64,000 nt of DNA. Source: Topomyia yanbarensis. Taxonomy: Eukaryota; Arthropoda; Insecta; Diptera; Culicidae. Shown one piece after another: positions 22,737 to 32,989 of this stretch. The translations under genes were made by a program, and so were the position numbers. The notes under the pieces are model-generated. The model made no database searches. It was given only the letters and a program-made list of their open reading frames with translations, and had not been told where the DNA came from. Location: contig NC_080672.1 in the NCBI RefSeq assembly GCF_030247195.1, forward strand, positions 97,350,113 through 97,414,112. Direction: 5' to 3'. The number at the start of each line of letters is the position of its first letter. The first letter of the stretch is position 1.

Positions 22737-23930
22737 AGAATCTCGGGTTGTTCGATTGATCCATTCGAATCTCATCGGGGACTCAAACAAGACGACGGTA
22801 TATCCCGTCTTCTTTACAATGTCGTTCTAAATTGTGCAACGCGAAAAGCTGGGTTTAACATGCAGGGCACCATTTTCAACAAATTCAAGCGATGCCGATA
22901 TCGAAGTTATTGATGAGCCTTTTTTATTTCGACTATGTTAGTCACATTTTCTTTTTTACGTTTTAACGACATTCAATTAGCTAGAGATTACTGGGTAGGG
23001 AAAGTTATGAAACTTAGAGCCATAGTACTCAAGTGAGAGCAAGGATGTGAAGTAAACAGATCGGAAAACTAGAAGTGGCAGGGTCATTAGAACAGGCTTA
23101 ATATCGTGCGGGCTTAATTTTTGCCTTCTGATAATGAGGGTCGAGCTTAGGCAGAATAACTACGAATCACCCGAGTTCACTATCATGTGTCCTTGATAAA
23201 GGTAGACGTATCTATCTTTACCGTGACAACCGGCCGGTTGTCACGGTAAAGATAGATACGTCTACCTTTATCAAGGACACATGATAGTGAACTCGGGTGA
23301 TTCGTAGTTATTCTGCCTAAGCTCGACCCTCATTATCAGAAGGCAAAAATTAAGCCCGCACGATATTAAGCCTGTTCTAATGACCCTGCCACTTCTAGTT
23401 TTCCGATCTGTTTACTTCACATCCTTGCTCTCACTTGAGTACTATGGCTCTAAGTTTCATAACTTTCCCTACCCAGTAATCTCTAGCTAATTGAATGTCG
23501 TTAAAACGTAAAAAAGTTATTGATGAGTTCATGTGTTTGAACTTACTGGTGACCACCGATAACGGTACTAGCAGCGAACACTACAGCATGGTGTCTATTC
23601 ACTACTCGTCGTGTTGCAAGTGGTCTACTACGAGGTGCAGATGAAAGACGCTTATAGACGGTAAATTACATTTGTAGAACCACCTATCGTTCGCACAGTG
23701 AAAATTGAGCGATAAGGGTGTGCTGGGCATGTCGCCAGAATGCCGAAAAACAAACAGGTTCTCGAAACTGAACCTACTAGAAGCGAAAGAGCCGTAGCAA
23801 GCAACAGTGAACCGAGCTTTAGGAGACCTGAGAAACCTTTGTACCCTGAGAAGCCAACGACGAGCAGATCAAGTGAACTGAAGAGCATTGTGAAAAACAC
23901 TGGTTATGCCGGAATATGGTAAGATAAAGG
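22737..23930 (+). pseudogene. RTE-like LINE reverse transcriptase C-terminus
   Basis: The 5' piece (22737-22917) reads GLKQDDGISRLLYNVVLN, the RT motif usually written GLRQGDxLSxLLFN. After the palindromic insertion it continues as EVIDEFMCLNLLVTTDNGTS, the thumb region, and RWAGHVARMPKNKQ near 23715-23760, a typical RTE C-terminal motif. Joining uses one copy of AAGTTATTGATGAG. The catalytic FADD segment is missing between the pieces. It is an inactive fragment. Confidence 0.72.
22951..23516. repeat. 566-bp palindrome without spacer, inserted in RTE remnant
   Basis: Two 283-bp arms meet at 23233/23234 in CCGTGACAACCGG/CCGGTTGTCACGG, and the arm lengths match without gaps over the whole span. 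Both outer ends are CTTTTTTACG (RC CGTAAAAAAG), so each arm ends outward in a short A-rich tail. The 14-mer AAGTTATTGATGAG flanks the insertion at 22904-22917 and 23514-23527. The left flank also has 33 bp outside the palindrome. A diverged single arm is present at 29138-29330. Confidence 0.9.
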
Positions 23931-24841
23931 ACCTCTGACCTCTGCGGCGCATATTGCCTTGTTTCTTGACAGCGTTTTCTTTACTTGATTCAAAATAAAT
24001 ATCAATACCTCGAGAGAAGTTTTTCTGAGAACATGCCACCACTAGTTATTTCGATGAAATTTCACGCTGATCCAGAAACCATGTAATACAGCTACGTTAA
24101 TTTGTCCTCAATCATCCTCATTCTTGTTTACGACGAATGCAAGATGCGTTTAAAAGTTGTTTATATTCCCGTTTTCGACAGTAAAATCAAATGGATTTAC
24201 TATTCGAATCTCGCATTGGTCGTCAACAAAAATAAGGGTGAATATTTCTGTAAAAGAGAACGACAGCCTTCCAGACAGTTGAAACACGGAACCATTTCGT
24301 AATGCCCAACTTATTTAAAAAAAAAACACCACTAGGCATAACCGATAAATATCACCATATTGGAACTGACAGACAAAGCACCAACATAGTGAAGAAAGGT
24401 AAACACTTGTGGCTGAGCTCCCAATATAGTGGATGCTATACGAAAAGTAATATAAACTAAATAATATCAAATACAAAATTAAATATAAAAAGAAACACCA
24501 AAATAGTGAAAACGCAAACCGCCACATATAATGGCAAAGAAAAGGTGTTATCGTATGAATACAGAAAGCGATTAAAAATCATCCTATAAAGTAGCACCCC
24601 AAAAACCGAACTCGCGAGAAACATGCTAGCCAAGAACAAGCTTAAAAGAAGGTTTCTAAGATCATTGAAGCGCCAAAAATTAGAAACAGGTTTCAGAGTT
24701 ATAGTTCAAGGATATTTCTATAATAATCCAACATTTCCGCTACTGATTATTCAAGCCAATATTAAAATCAATAAGTGTTAACGAAACCACTAGCAGCCAC
24801 TTATAATTAAAAAAGAATAAAAATACCCTTAAGTGCTGTTC
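23931..24841. other. AT-rich interval, no gene recognised
   Basis: AT-rich DNA downstream of the RTE remnant. No TIRs, LINE domains or coding frame that I can support. Short minus-strand open frames at 24315-24639 are low complexity. Confidence 0.4.
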
Positions 24842-24902
24842 TATACATAATTGTCTCCTGTTTAAAGGGACTCCCATATAACGTGGAACAGTTATGCGTA
24901 TA
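24842..24902. repeat. Dispersed ~60-bp near-palindrome, copy 1
   Basis: TATACATAATTGT opens the motif and its near inverse ACAGTTATGCGTATA closes it. The core is AAAGGGACTCCCATATAAC. Related copies lie at 33729-33785 and 48138-48214. Confidence 0.65.
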
Positions 24903-27157
24903 GCGACAATAAAGAGCTAGAATACATAACACGAACAATATTTTGTGTTTCCTTTATACCATTTTAAATCATCTAAATACGATTTTTACGCAAATAATAG
25001 TAGATACATGCGCACTCCTTAGTCACATTTCCACAAAACCCAGTTATGTTCGAAGGGAATTTGAGAATCCCTCTAGAATAAAAATCTACAGCAAATGTAT
25101 TTGGTAGAACCGTTTACTCTCCTTTTATTTCGCAACACTATGAACTGACAGCATCAATACGGTAGACCTAACAGCCATTCCTCCAAATTGATTCGAATTA
25201 TGCTCAATAGAAAAACAAAAAATAAACTAATGCACCAGAACAGATTTTTGAACAGCTTGTGCTTATCACAATTCATTAGAAATTCGCAATACGATATTAC
25301 ATTTGACACTTCCGTAAAATTAACACAGTTCGATGTCTTAAGTATCTGCCCCTGTGATGTAAAACAAACCAAAAGTAAAACAAGTAGGAAAATAACGATT
25401 GTCAGACGACTCGTCGTCGAATGGGGAAAGGTTTACTAAACCGATCAATTCAACAATCAACAACAAAACAGCAATCGGACGTTCACCCGCAAAAAACTCC
25501 CTACTCCTAAAGTGTGTGTGGTACATCCGATCGGCCTGTTTCCATAACAAAAAAAAAAACTTGAACTGGTAATATTTAGAAGAATCACTCCGCGTGTATT
25601 TGTGTATACCCGGGTCGCAGTTTAATACATTATTTTTCGCTTATGAATTTTCCTTGTCCCATTTCTTAATAGATCACAGCTGTTGGTCCCGATCCACGCA
25701 CGTGTGCCTCTAGGAGGCTGTTGCCCGCTCGGACGACCAGACTATTAGGTATTTTCTTGCTCTTGCTTATATATCATCAATGCCAAGCACGATTCTCGAA
25801 ACACAATTTTTATATCTTTTTTGTTGTCGCACTAGAAAACTAAAAAAAAGATAAATCAACTTGACTACTCTTGCTTTAAAATCCACTCCCTTAACGCGCT
25901 TCTTGCTAGAGATACAATAAAGATTTGGATTCGTCAGGGTTTCATCTGTAATTAAATACTATTTCTTCCCAGAATCGTTCCGTCGTCTCTCTATCTGTTC
26001 TTTTTATGTAACATTTAACAGTAATATAGATATATCGACTTTGTCATTTACTCCATCCACTGTTGGCTCGCGTGTTATATCTGCTTCGGCGTGCGTAGCT
26101 GCTAGTTCTGAACGTTGTTTACCATTGCTCGAAGAGGGACTGGTTAGATTCTAGTTCTAGTTCTTTGCTCCCATCTAGAGGATTTCAGTAATAAGGAAAC
26201 TAAATATTTTACACACATACGCTCGCCTCTGTATCTTTTTTGTTTGTATGGTAGGCTACTGTAATTTACATTCAACTGCCTACCGGTTTGCTGGTTTATC
26301 TCGTTCAGTATCCACTCGAGTTTTGTCCCACTATTCTCTTCTTCGTTTGCTATGCTTTTAAAAGTTGTTTTTGCTTTGTTCTGGCTTCAATTTGTTAGCT
26401 AGCTTCTTCTGTTGTTTCGGCTACGTTCAACTTAGCTTGTTATATCTCTGTACTGTGTTAATTTTGCAAAATCAAACAAAATAACGTGTCGCTGTGTGAC
26501 AGATTGGACTTTCAGTTAGGTTTGAAGTTCAAATTGCAAGAATTTTCCGATCATTTCTCACTCATCTAGATCCGTTCCGATATAGAGGCTTACTTGTAAA
26601 TGCCAATTGACACCACTGAACGAACACGGATACGTGTGAATCAGATACTTCTCCACAATTAAGAACCGATTTCAAGCAATAAATTAATCAATTTACACAA
26701 ATCCTACAAAAGGGACAAAATTTCACACAGTCTTATTCCACGCCTGACTTGACTGGGTAAATAAAGCGACCGCTCATTTTGTAATGTGTTCTTATTTTAG
26801 CCGTTTGTGTTTTGTCCTTTTTCTGCATTAAATTTAATTTGTTAGATTTTTTTCCTTTATTTAAATCTTATAACTGTGATTTATATTCAGATTTAATCTG
26901 ATCCATCCTCTTTTTTATAACTCTATATGTATAATATATTTTATACTCTTCATTCTGTTTTTTTTTTATAATTTAGCATATTATCCATTCTTTCAGAAGT
27001 AAACAAGTGGGAGAACGTAACAAAGAAAAAACATAAACGATTGAAGAATTATCGAGAATACACAACAATCATAATCAATAAATTGGGAAACTAATCATGA
27101 TGGCAAGCGGAAACGAAGCCAATAAGGGATCTAAATTCTATCTCTCTCGTCACTAAT
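24903..27157. other. Probable Pur-alpha 3' flank/UTR, no other gene seen
   Basis: T-rich single-copy-looking DNA directly downstream, in minus-strand terms, of the Pur-alpha stop codon. On the minus strand the hexamer AATAAA (TTTATT on plus) is found at 26856-26861, about 300 bases past the stop, so polyadenylation there is possible. No LINE, TIR or coding signature was found. Confidence 0.4.
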
Positions 27158-27982
27158 TTACATATTATTTGATGTTTGCTTCTGCAATGGGTTATCGGCA
27201 GTGATCGACGATGTGGTTGACTCGGACGTTTTCTTCATTTTATCGCAGTAATCGCTGAGAATGTCACGGAACCGTGACCAGCACTTTTCCGGAACGGTGA
27301 TTGCGGTCCGGAAGTTGCTTTTCACCTCCGACACCCGCATATAGATGCCCCGACTATTCTGTCCGATGTCAAAGTAGAAGTTTTTGTTATCGACACGCAT
27401 GTGGCGACCCTCCGGCAGTTCGCCCTTGAAACCGCCATCGTTCGTACCGAACTCTTCCAACAGATCCGTTAGCGCATCACGAAACTCGATCATCCCTTGC
27501 GCTGGGATGGCGATCTGCGACCGAGGACCGCCACGTGTAATCGTCTGCGAGACGCGCAGAAACCGTCCCCGCACGTTCTCCTTCAGATCAAGGTAGTACC
27601 GTCGGTTGTCCTTGATCATCATCTCCGACTTTAGCTTGCCATCTTCAGGCACATTGTCCGGGTTGGGTGGCCCCAATGAGGCGTAGTAATCACTGAACGC
27701 CGACAAGTGATCCCGAAACTCAGCCGCCGTAGACAGAGCCAGAAAGATCTGACTGCGTCTACCGTCCGCGCCGATTTCAGCTACCTTAATAAACCGACCG
27801 CGTCGGTTCTGTTTCACGTCCAGATAAAACCGCTTCGATTGGATCTGCAGCATCTTGGTGGCCAACTCCTGCTCGGTCTGTTGACTCTGTTGCCCAGAGT
27901 CAAAGTCGCCGCCACCACCGCCGTCCATTTTTTGCGAGTAGTCCTTCTGGGCTCCGTCGTGTCCACTGCCGGTGTCGGACAT
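27158..27982 (-). CDS. Pur-alpha: Pur-alpha homologue, single-stranded DNA/RNA-binding protein
   Basis: A complete 274-residue protein in one exon. The N-terminus is polar with a glycine run (residues 21-25), followed by a Gln-rich stretch. Three PUR repeats follow: I at about 40-100 ([18 protein letters not shown]), II at about 118-179 ([18 protein letters not shown]) and III at about 191-249 ([18 protein letters not shown]). Each holds the family signature of aromatic residues before an N-R-G turn. The C-terminus is Ser/Thr-rich. PUR proteins bind GGN-rich single-stranded DNA and RNA and work in transcription, mRNA transport and dsRNA granules; repeats I and II fold together and III dimerises. 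The length suits the family. The start is the first Met of the open frame, in context CTGAAATG. GC content and codon quality are clearly higher than in the flanks. The coding region has no intron; a 5' non-coding exon may lie farther upstream. Confidence 0.97.
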   Translation of the reverse strand: MSDTGSGHDGAQKDYSQKMDGGGGGDFDSGQQSQQTEQELATKMLQIQSKRFYLDVKQNRRGRFIKVAEIGADGRRSQIFLALSTAAEFRDHLSAFSDYYASLGPPNPDNVPEDGKLKSEMMIKDNRRYYLDLKENVRGRFLRVSQTITRGGPRSQIAIPAQGMIEFRDALTDLLEEFGTNDGGFKGELPEGRHMRVDNKNFYFDIGQNSRGIYMRVSEVKSNFRTAITVPEKCWSRFRDILSDYCDKMKKTSESTTSSITADNPLQKQTSNNM

Positions 27983-28041
27983 TTCAGAAGCACCACCGAA
28001 CCAACCGAGCGTCAGATTAAAATTTATTTTCTAAGCCGCTT

Positions 28042-28064
28042 CTGAACCGGGTCACAAAAGAAAA
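28042..28064 (-). promoter_or_regulatory. Possible splice acceptor in Pur-alpha 5' UTR
   Basis: On the minus strand TTTTCTTTTGTGACCCGGTTCAG ends 59 bases before the start codon. Its pyrimidine-rich tract and terminal CAG fit an acceptor of an intron within the 5' UTR. The alternative is an unspliced leader. Confidence 0.3.
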
Positions 28065-28482
28065 TATCCTCTGTTAGGACACGGAGGAGAGTGCTACTGC
28101 CGCCGTACGCACTCTCGCTGGGCTATCCTACCAAGTGGGTGGGGGCCGTTGCGATGCTCAACAACAGTGTTGCCAGTCAATCGGTTGATCTGGAAGAAAA
28201 TAGGAAACGATAGTAGCACATTAATCGAGGGTGAATTTTGAGACGCGTTGGTTTACAATGTAGTGGGTTCATCATTCATTATAAATATTACAAAATTAAA
28301 TACACGCACGTAGGATATCAAGCGTGTGACGTTGAGGTTCAGCGTTCCATAAGCAATGAGCTTAGCAGCACGTCTATGCGGTTGAGATTTTTATCAAAAT
28401 CGAATTTTTACCTCGAAAAATAGTTTGTTATCATTTGCTTAAACATAAGGGTTGATTCCTTTTCCGGTTCAAAGTTTGAGAA
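28065..28482. other. Pur-alpha upstream flank, no further gene seen
   Basis: The first 100 bases upstream are GC-rich, then the sequence becomes AT-rich. No TATA-like element could be placed with confidence. Confidence 0.35.
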
Positions 28483-28732
28483 CATCGATTTTATTGAGTT
28501 GAAAATAGAGGCGTGTGCCGCGCCGCCGCCACGCCACCGATTTCATGTAAAAAAAGGGCGCCACGCCTGCGCGCTGACTACTTTTTTTTTCTTTGTGGTG
28601 TCAGAATGACAGGCTAAGATCATAGTTGATCCATCTTGGCCGACTACTTTTACCTGAAATAGGCCGGTGGCGTGGTGTGACGGCGAGCGGCGCACGCCCT
28701 TGAAAAGTTGATCTGGTAAAATCGATTTTACC
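28483..28732. mobile_element. 250-bp GC-rich TIR element
   Basis: The left arm ATCGATTTTATTG...GGCGTGTGCCGCGCCGCCGC...CCACGCCACCG is matched in inverse by the right arm, which ends GGTAAAATCGATTTTACC. Arms are about 75-80 bp with some mismatches. Its GC-rich arms stand out in the AT-rich flank. It lies about 500 bases upstream of the Pur-alpha start. Confidence 0.75.
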
Positions 28733-29137
28733 TTTAAAATTTCCATGGAAAACGGGTTTGATGGTATTGCAAACATCTTCAAGCATATTTGTGGATCAGT
28801 TTTAAATAAACTCTGTCAGACAACTGCTTTAAGATGGTTATTGCATTACGCCTCGATAGTGGTGCATCGAGGAGACCGAGAGGGCTTAGGGGCCTTTTTA
28901 TGTTTTGTTTTTTCATACTCTGCACCAGCCCAAACTAACGGTCAGCCCAGAACTTGTACACACTGGCGTGGCCAATTGGCGGATCACCGTGGATTGATTT
29001 TTTTCTGTGGGCTTTGTTTACAGACATTGTTCAACAGCTTAATGACAGTGTTTGTGAGTACGGCTCGCAGTGGGAGCCATTGTGTTTCGATTTATCGGCC
29101 TCGGCAACGCGAACAGGCGCATTAAAAAATATAACAG
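28733..29137. other. No feature recognised
   Basis: One open frame of 126 codons runs through it but shows no domain, and its composition is not convincing as coding. It may be leader or decayed LINE sequence. Confidence 0.3.
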
Positions 29138-29330
29138 TTGAATTTTTTTACATTTTAACGACATTCAATTAGCTAGAGATTACTGGGTAGGGAAAGTTTT
29201 GAAAATTTAGAGCCATAGTACTCAAGTGAGAGCAAGGATGTGAAGTATATAGATCGGAAAACTAGCTGGGTCATTAGAACATGCTTAATATCTTACGCGC
29301 TTAACTTTTGTCTTCTGCTGACCCTCATCT
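29138..29330. repeat. Single copy of the palindrome-arm sequence
   Basis: TTTTAACGACATTCAATTAG, GAGATTACTGGGTAGGGAAA and GAGAGCAAGGATGTGAAGTA occur here in the same order as in the left arm of the 22951-23516 palindrome, with small gaps. It diverges past CTTCTG near 29317. Read on the minus strand it ends in TAAAAAAA, like a retroelement tail. It lies just upstream of the R1-like LINE. Confidence 0.8.
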
Positions 29331-29383
29331 AAAGGCGAAAGTCCGGACGCAGTGTTGGGCCACAAGTAGGTACCAGTCAGTCG

Positions 29384-30167
29384 GTGCCATCAGCACAAGA
29401 GGGCGAATGGCTGCTGGTCAGTAGATCTAAGCGGAAGTCGAACGCACCTCGACCCGCGAAGAAGGTCAAGGACAGAGGAGAGGCCTTGTTGGTGAAAACC
29501 GAAAAGGACAGTTATGCCGAAGTGCTCAAATCGATGCGGGCGGCCGAAAGCCTCTCGAAACTAGGACAGGATATTCGCAGCGTTAGACGCACAAGACCGG
29601 CGAAATTATCTTGGTGCTGGAACGAGGTGCACAATCCAGCGGGGTGACGTACAGGAAGTTGGCTCAAGAGATCTTGGTCAGATGAGGTCGTTGGGTGCGG
29701 AAGTGACCCTCCAGTGCAGGCAACTGGATGAGGTTACAAACGCAGAAAACTTCGTCTCGGCCGTCAAGGAGCAGTGTGGCGTAGAGATCGACCGGACCTC
29801 TGTACGCCTAAGGGAGCGATTGCTTGGCACGCAGGTAGCCTATTTCAAGCTACCGGTTGCGGAATCCAAAAAGGTGACCGAAAAAGGGAAGCTGAAGATC
29901 GGCTGGTCGGTATGCCCAGTAAGCATACCCCAGCCACCTTCAGTGGACAGGTGTTATCGGTGTCTGGAGCCAGGCCCCAAGTCATATGACTGCAAGGGCC
30001 CAGACAGAAGCAAGTTGTGTCGTTGCTGTGGTGAGGAGGGACACAAGGCGCAGACATGCCATAGGGCACCAAGATGCCTTATCTGCGCCAGCAAGAAGCA
30101 AGGTCGTAACCATGTTATGGGCGGACCTGTGTGTCCCTTCGGGGAGGCCGGTAAGAAGAAGCCGTGA
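29384..30167 (+). pseudogene. R1-like LINE ORF1 (gag, three CCHC knuckles)
   Basis: The first piece (29384-29647) is a basic, Lys/Arg-rich N-terminus with KTEKDSYAEVLKSMRAAESL. A frame break near 29645 leads to the second piece (29682-30167) with MRSLGAEVTLQCRQLDEVTN and an RRM-like middle. It ends in three zinc knuckles: CYRCLEPGPKSYDC, CRCCGEEGHKAQTC and CLICASKKQGRNH...C. In the first knuckle a Ser or Tyr occupies the usual His position. This is the gag arrangement of R1-clade elements, which bind element RNA. ORF2 overlaps its end by four bases (ATGA-type junction at 30164). Confidence 0.85.
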
Positions 30168-32560
30168 ACGTAACACAGCTAAATCTCAACCACTGCGTAC
30201 CTGCTCAGCAGCTGCTGTGGCAGTTGGTCTCGGAGTCGAGGACAGATGTCGCCCTCCTATCCAACCAGTACAACGTCCCTGCCGATAACGGCAACTGGGT
30301 GGCGGACGGGTCTAGGCTGGTGGCAATCTGTACAACAGGACGGTTCCCGGTCCAAGAGGTAGTACACTCCTCTGCGGAGGGTGTCGCGATTGCCAATGAT
30401 GTGTTCTATTGTAGCTGCTATCCCCCACCAATGTGGCCCATAGAACAGTTCAACCAGATTATCGATAGGCTTTCGTCCGACCTAGTGGGTCGGAAGCCGT
30501 TCGTCATAACGGAAGATTTCAACGCTTGGACAGTGGAGTGGGGCAGCCGCTATACAAATAGCAGGGGCCAAGCGCTACTGGAGGCGCTTGCGAAACTCGC
30601 GCAGTGCTAGTCAATGAGGGTACCACTAGCACATTCCGTAGGAATGGGGACAAGTCATGGATTGACGTAACGTGTGTCAGCCCGGGTTTGGTTCCAGACA
30701 TGGACTGGAGGGTAGACGAGGGCTACATCCATAGTGATTACCAAGCAATACGCTTTAGGATCAACTATGGTGTGCAGCATCCGAGGGCGGCTAATCCCTG
30801 CCAGGTACGCGGGTGGAAGACAAACCTTGGACAGCGAAGTTTTCACCGCGGCCCTGGGACTGGAGGCCGACACCAACAATCTAAGCGGGGATGCGCTGGT
30901 AGCTGTCCTACCACGCGCGTGCGTCGCCGCAATGCCGAAGAAATCCCTTCCAAGAAATGGCAGACACCCGGGATATTGGTGGAGCAATAGCAATGAACAA
31001 AGCTCCAGGGCCTGATGGAGTTCCAAACAGCGCTCTCAAGGCAGCAATCATAACGAACCCGAACATGTTCAGGCTAGCTATGCAGAGATGCTTTGACGAG
31101 TGCCGTTTTCCTGATAGACGGAAAAGGCAGAAGTTGGTACTGTTGCCGAAGGCCGGGAAGCCGCCGGGCGACCCATCGGCATACATACCAATCTGTCTGA
31201 TCGACACAACGAGCAAACTGCTTGAAAGGATCATCCGCAACAGGATAATCCCGTACGCAGAAGGTAGGGATGGCCTGTCAAGTAATCAGTTTGGTTTTCG
31301 AAAGGGTAAGTGGACGCTATCAACTCAGTGGTGAAGACCGCCGAGATAGCGATTAGCGATCCAACGGAAAAGGCGAGATAATCGATACTGTTCGTCAGTG
31401 ACATTTGATGTGAAGAACGCATCCAACAGCGCAAGCTGGGATGCCATCGCGCTCTCGTTACACCGGCTTAATCTGCCGGTGGGCCTGTACCGGAGCTTGG
31501 AGAGCTACTTCCAGAACCGTGTACTATTATACGAGACCGAAGCCGGTCAGTGAGGTGTTCCTATTACCGCAGGAGTCCCGCAAGGCTCGATTCTGGGCCC
31601 GGTATTATAGAACCTTATGTATGACGGGGTTCTGAGACTAAAGTTCCATCCTGGTGTGAAGATCGTCGGTTTCGCCGATGATGTAACCTTGGCGGTCTAC
31701 GGGGAGCCAATCGCCGAGGTAGAACTGACAACAACTGCAAGTCGGTACAACATGCAGTTATCCATGTGGGAGAAGTCGCGAAAACTTCAAGCGAAGATTC
31801 TTGGGGCCATCATAGATGACAAGCTGACCTTCGGCAGCCATGTCGACCATGCGTGCAAGAAGGCTTCGACGGCTGTTGCGGCATTATCGAGGATGATGTC
31901 CAACAGCTAGCCATAGGTACGGTAGCCCGTCCTGGGCGAGAGCACTGGAAGTAACAAGTTACCTTTGGAAAATGGAGAGCACCTACCGCTTGATGTGTCT
32001 CAGAGTGATATCTGCCCACTGTACGGTATCACGATGCATCCTGCGTAATGGCGAGCATGATGCCAGTCGGACTGATCATCCGGGAGGACGAAGAGTGTTT
32101 TAAGTTGCGTGGCAATAGAGAAGTCCGCGAGCGTACCAGGGTGGCCTCGGTTGCCAGATGGCAGCGCGAGTGGGATAACTCCTCGAAAGGTAGGTGGACT
32201 CACCGGCTGATACCTAACATATCGGGCTGGATGGGTAGACACCATGGGGAAGTTCTTTTCCATCTGATACAATACCTGTCAGGCCATGGCTGTTTCCGAC
32301 AGCACTTCCACAAGTTTGGGCACTCGGAGGCCCCAGTCTGCCCTGACTGCCCAGGTGTCGACGAAACTGCAGAACTCGTACTGTTCGTATGTCCCCGTTT
32401 CGACGTTGAAAGAAGAGCAATGCTAGACGTCTGCGGCTGGGACACAACCCCTGATATCCTTATACAGAGGATGTGTCAAGCGGTGGAGAAATGGAACGCA
32501 GTCTCGACCAGATTGCCTGCAGGTTGCTGGGAATATGGCGCGCCGAGCAGCAGATGACAG
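30164..32560 (+). pseudogene. R1-like LINE ORF2 (endonuclease-RT-C-terminal domain)
   Basis: The endonuclease opens with VTQLNLNHC and AQQLLWQL. It contains ITEDFNAWTVEWGSR where VIAGDFNAW is usual (the key DFN is kept), then, after a frame break, WIDVTCVSPG and the HSDYQAIRF histidine motif. RT pieces are NKAPGPDGVPNSALK, LVLLPKAGKPPGDPSAY, SSNQFGFRKGK, GVPQGSILGPV and VGFADDVTLAVY (catalytic FADD) near 31680. The C-terminal part (32048-32557) holds a Cys/His motif CPDC...CPRF and ends at the expected place. At least five frameshifts and a gap between RT and the tail are present. R1 elements normally sit in 28S rDNA; no rDNA is seen here, so this is a dispersed relative or copy. Confidence 0.88.
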
Positions 32561-32985
32561 ATGCTATAGCGGAAAGGGTTGAGCGCGGAGAAGTGAGTGA
32601 ATGGTCTGCTCATGCTGAGGCAAAGGTGGCACAGCGATGGCAACCGCGATAGCCACGCCGAATCATGGCGGAAGAGCGAGTGATTAGACGTGTGTATGGA
32701 CTGCCCATGCAGAGATTGGAGGGTCGTAGCGTAGCGTAGATTGTTGGTACCTATCGCTATTGATTCGTCGTGGCGTGGCAGAGGAATGTAGGGTGTGCGT
32801 GAGTGCGAACATCAAGCGAGAGTGAGACTCACTCACGTTAAGTGCTGCCATCCCCCCAGAAGTAATGCCAGAAGGTAGTTCCTGGGGGAAAGATGGCGGA
32901 GCACAATGTCGGTATGGTATGGTAGCTTGGTAACTACTAAGTACGTGTACTGGAAAAGTGCGTAATTGCATTCTCCATTGTAAAA
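32561..32985 (+). mobile_element. R1-like LINE 3' region
   Basis: Follows the ORF2 end with GC-rich sequence. It ends near a TAAAAAAA run at about 32980, the probable 3' end of the element. Confidence 0.5.
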
Positions 32986-32989
32986 AAAT

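Noticed and set aside
22951..23516. Palindrome as a simple assembly artefact
   Set aside because: Flanking 14-bp direct repeats and an independent single-arm copy favour a real insertion, although long-read confirmation is still the deciding test.
28745..29125. 126-codon plus-strand open frame before the R1-like LINE
   Set aside because: No similarity to gag or any domain that I recognise.
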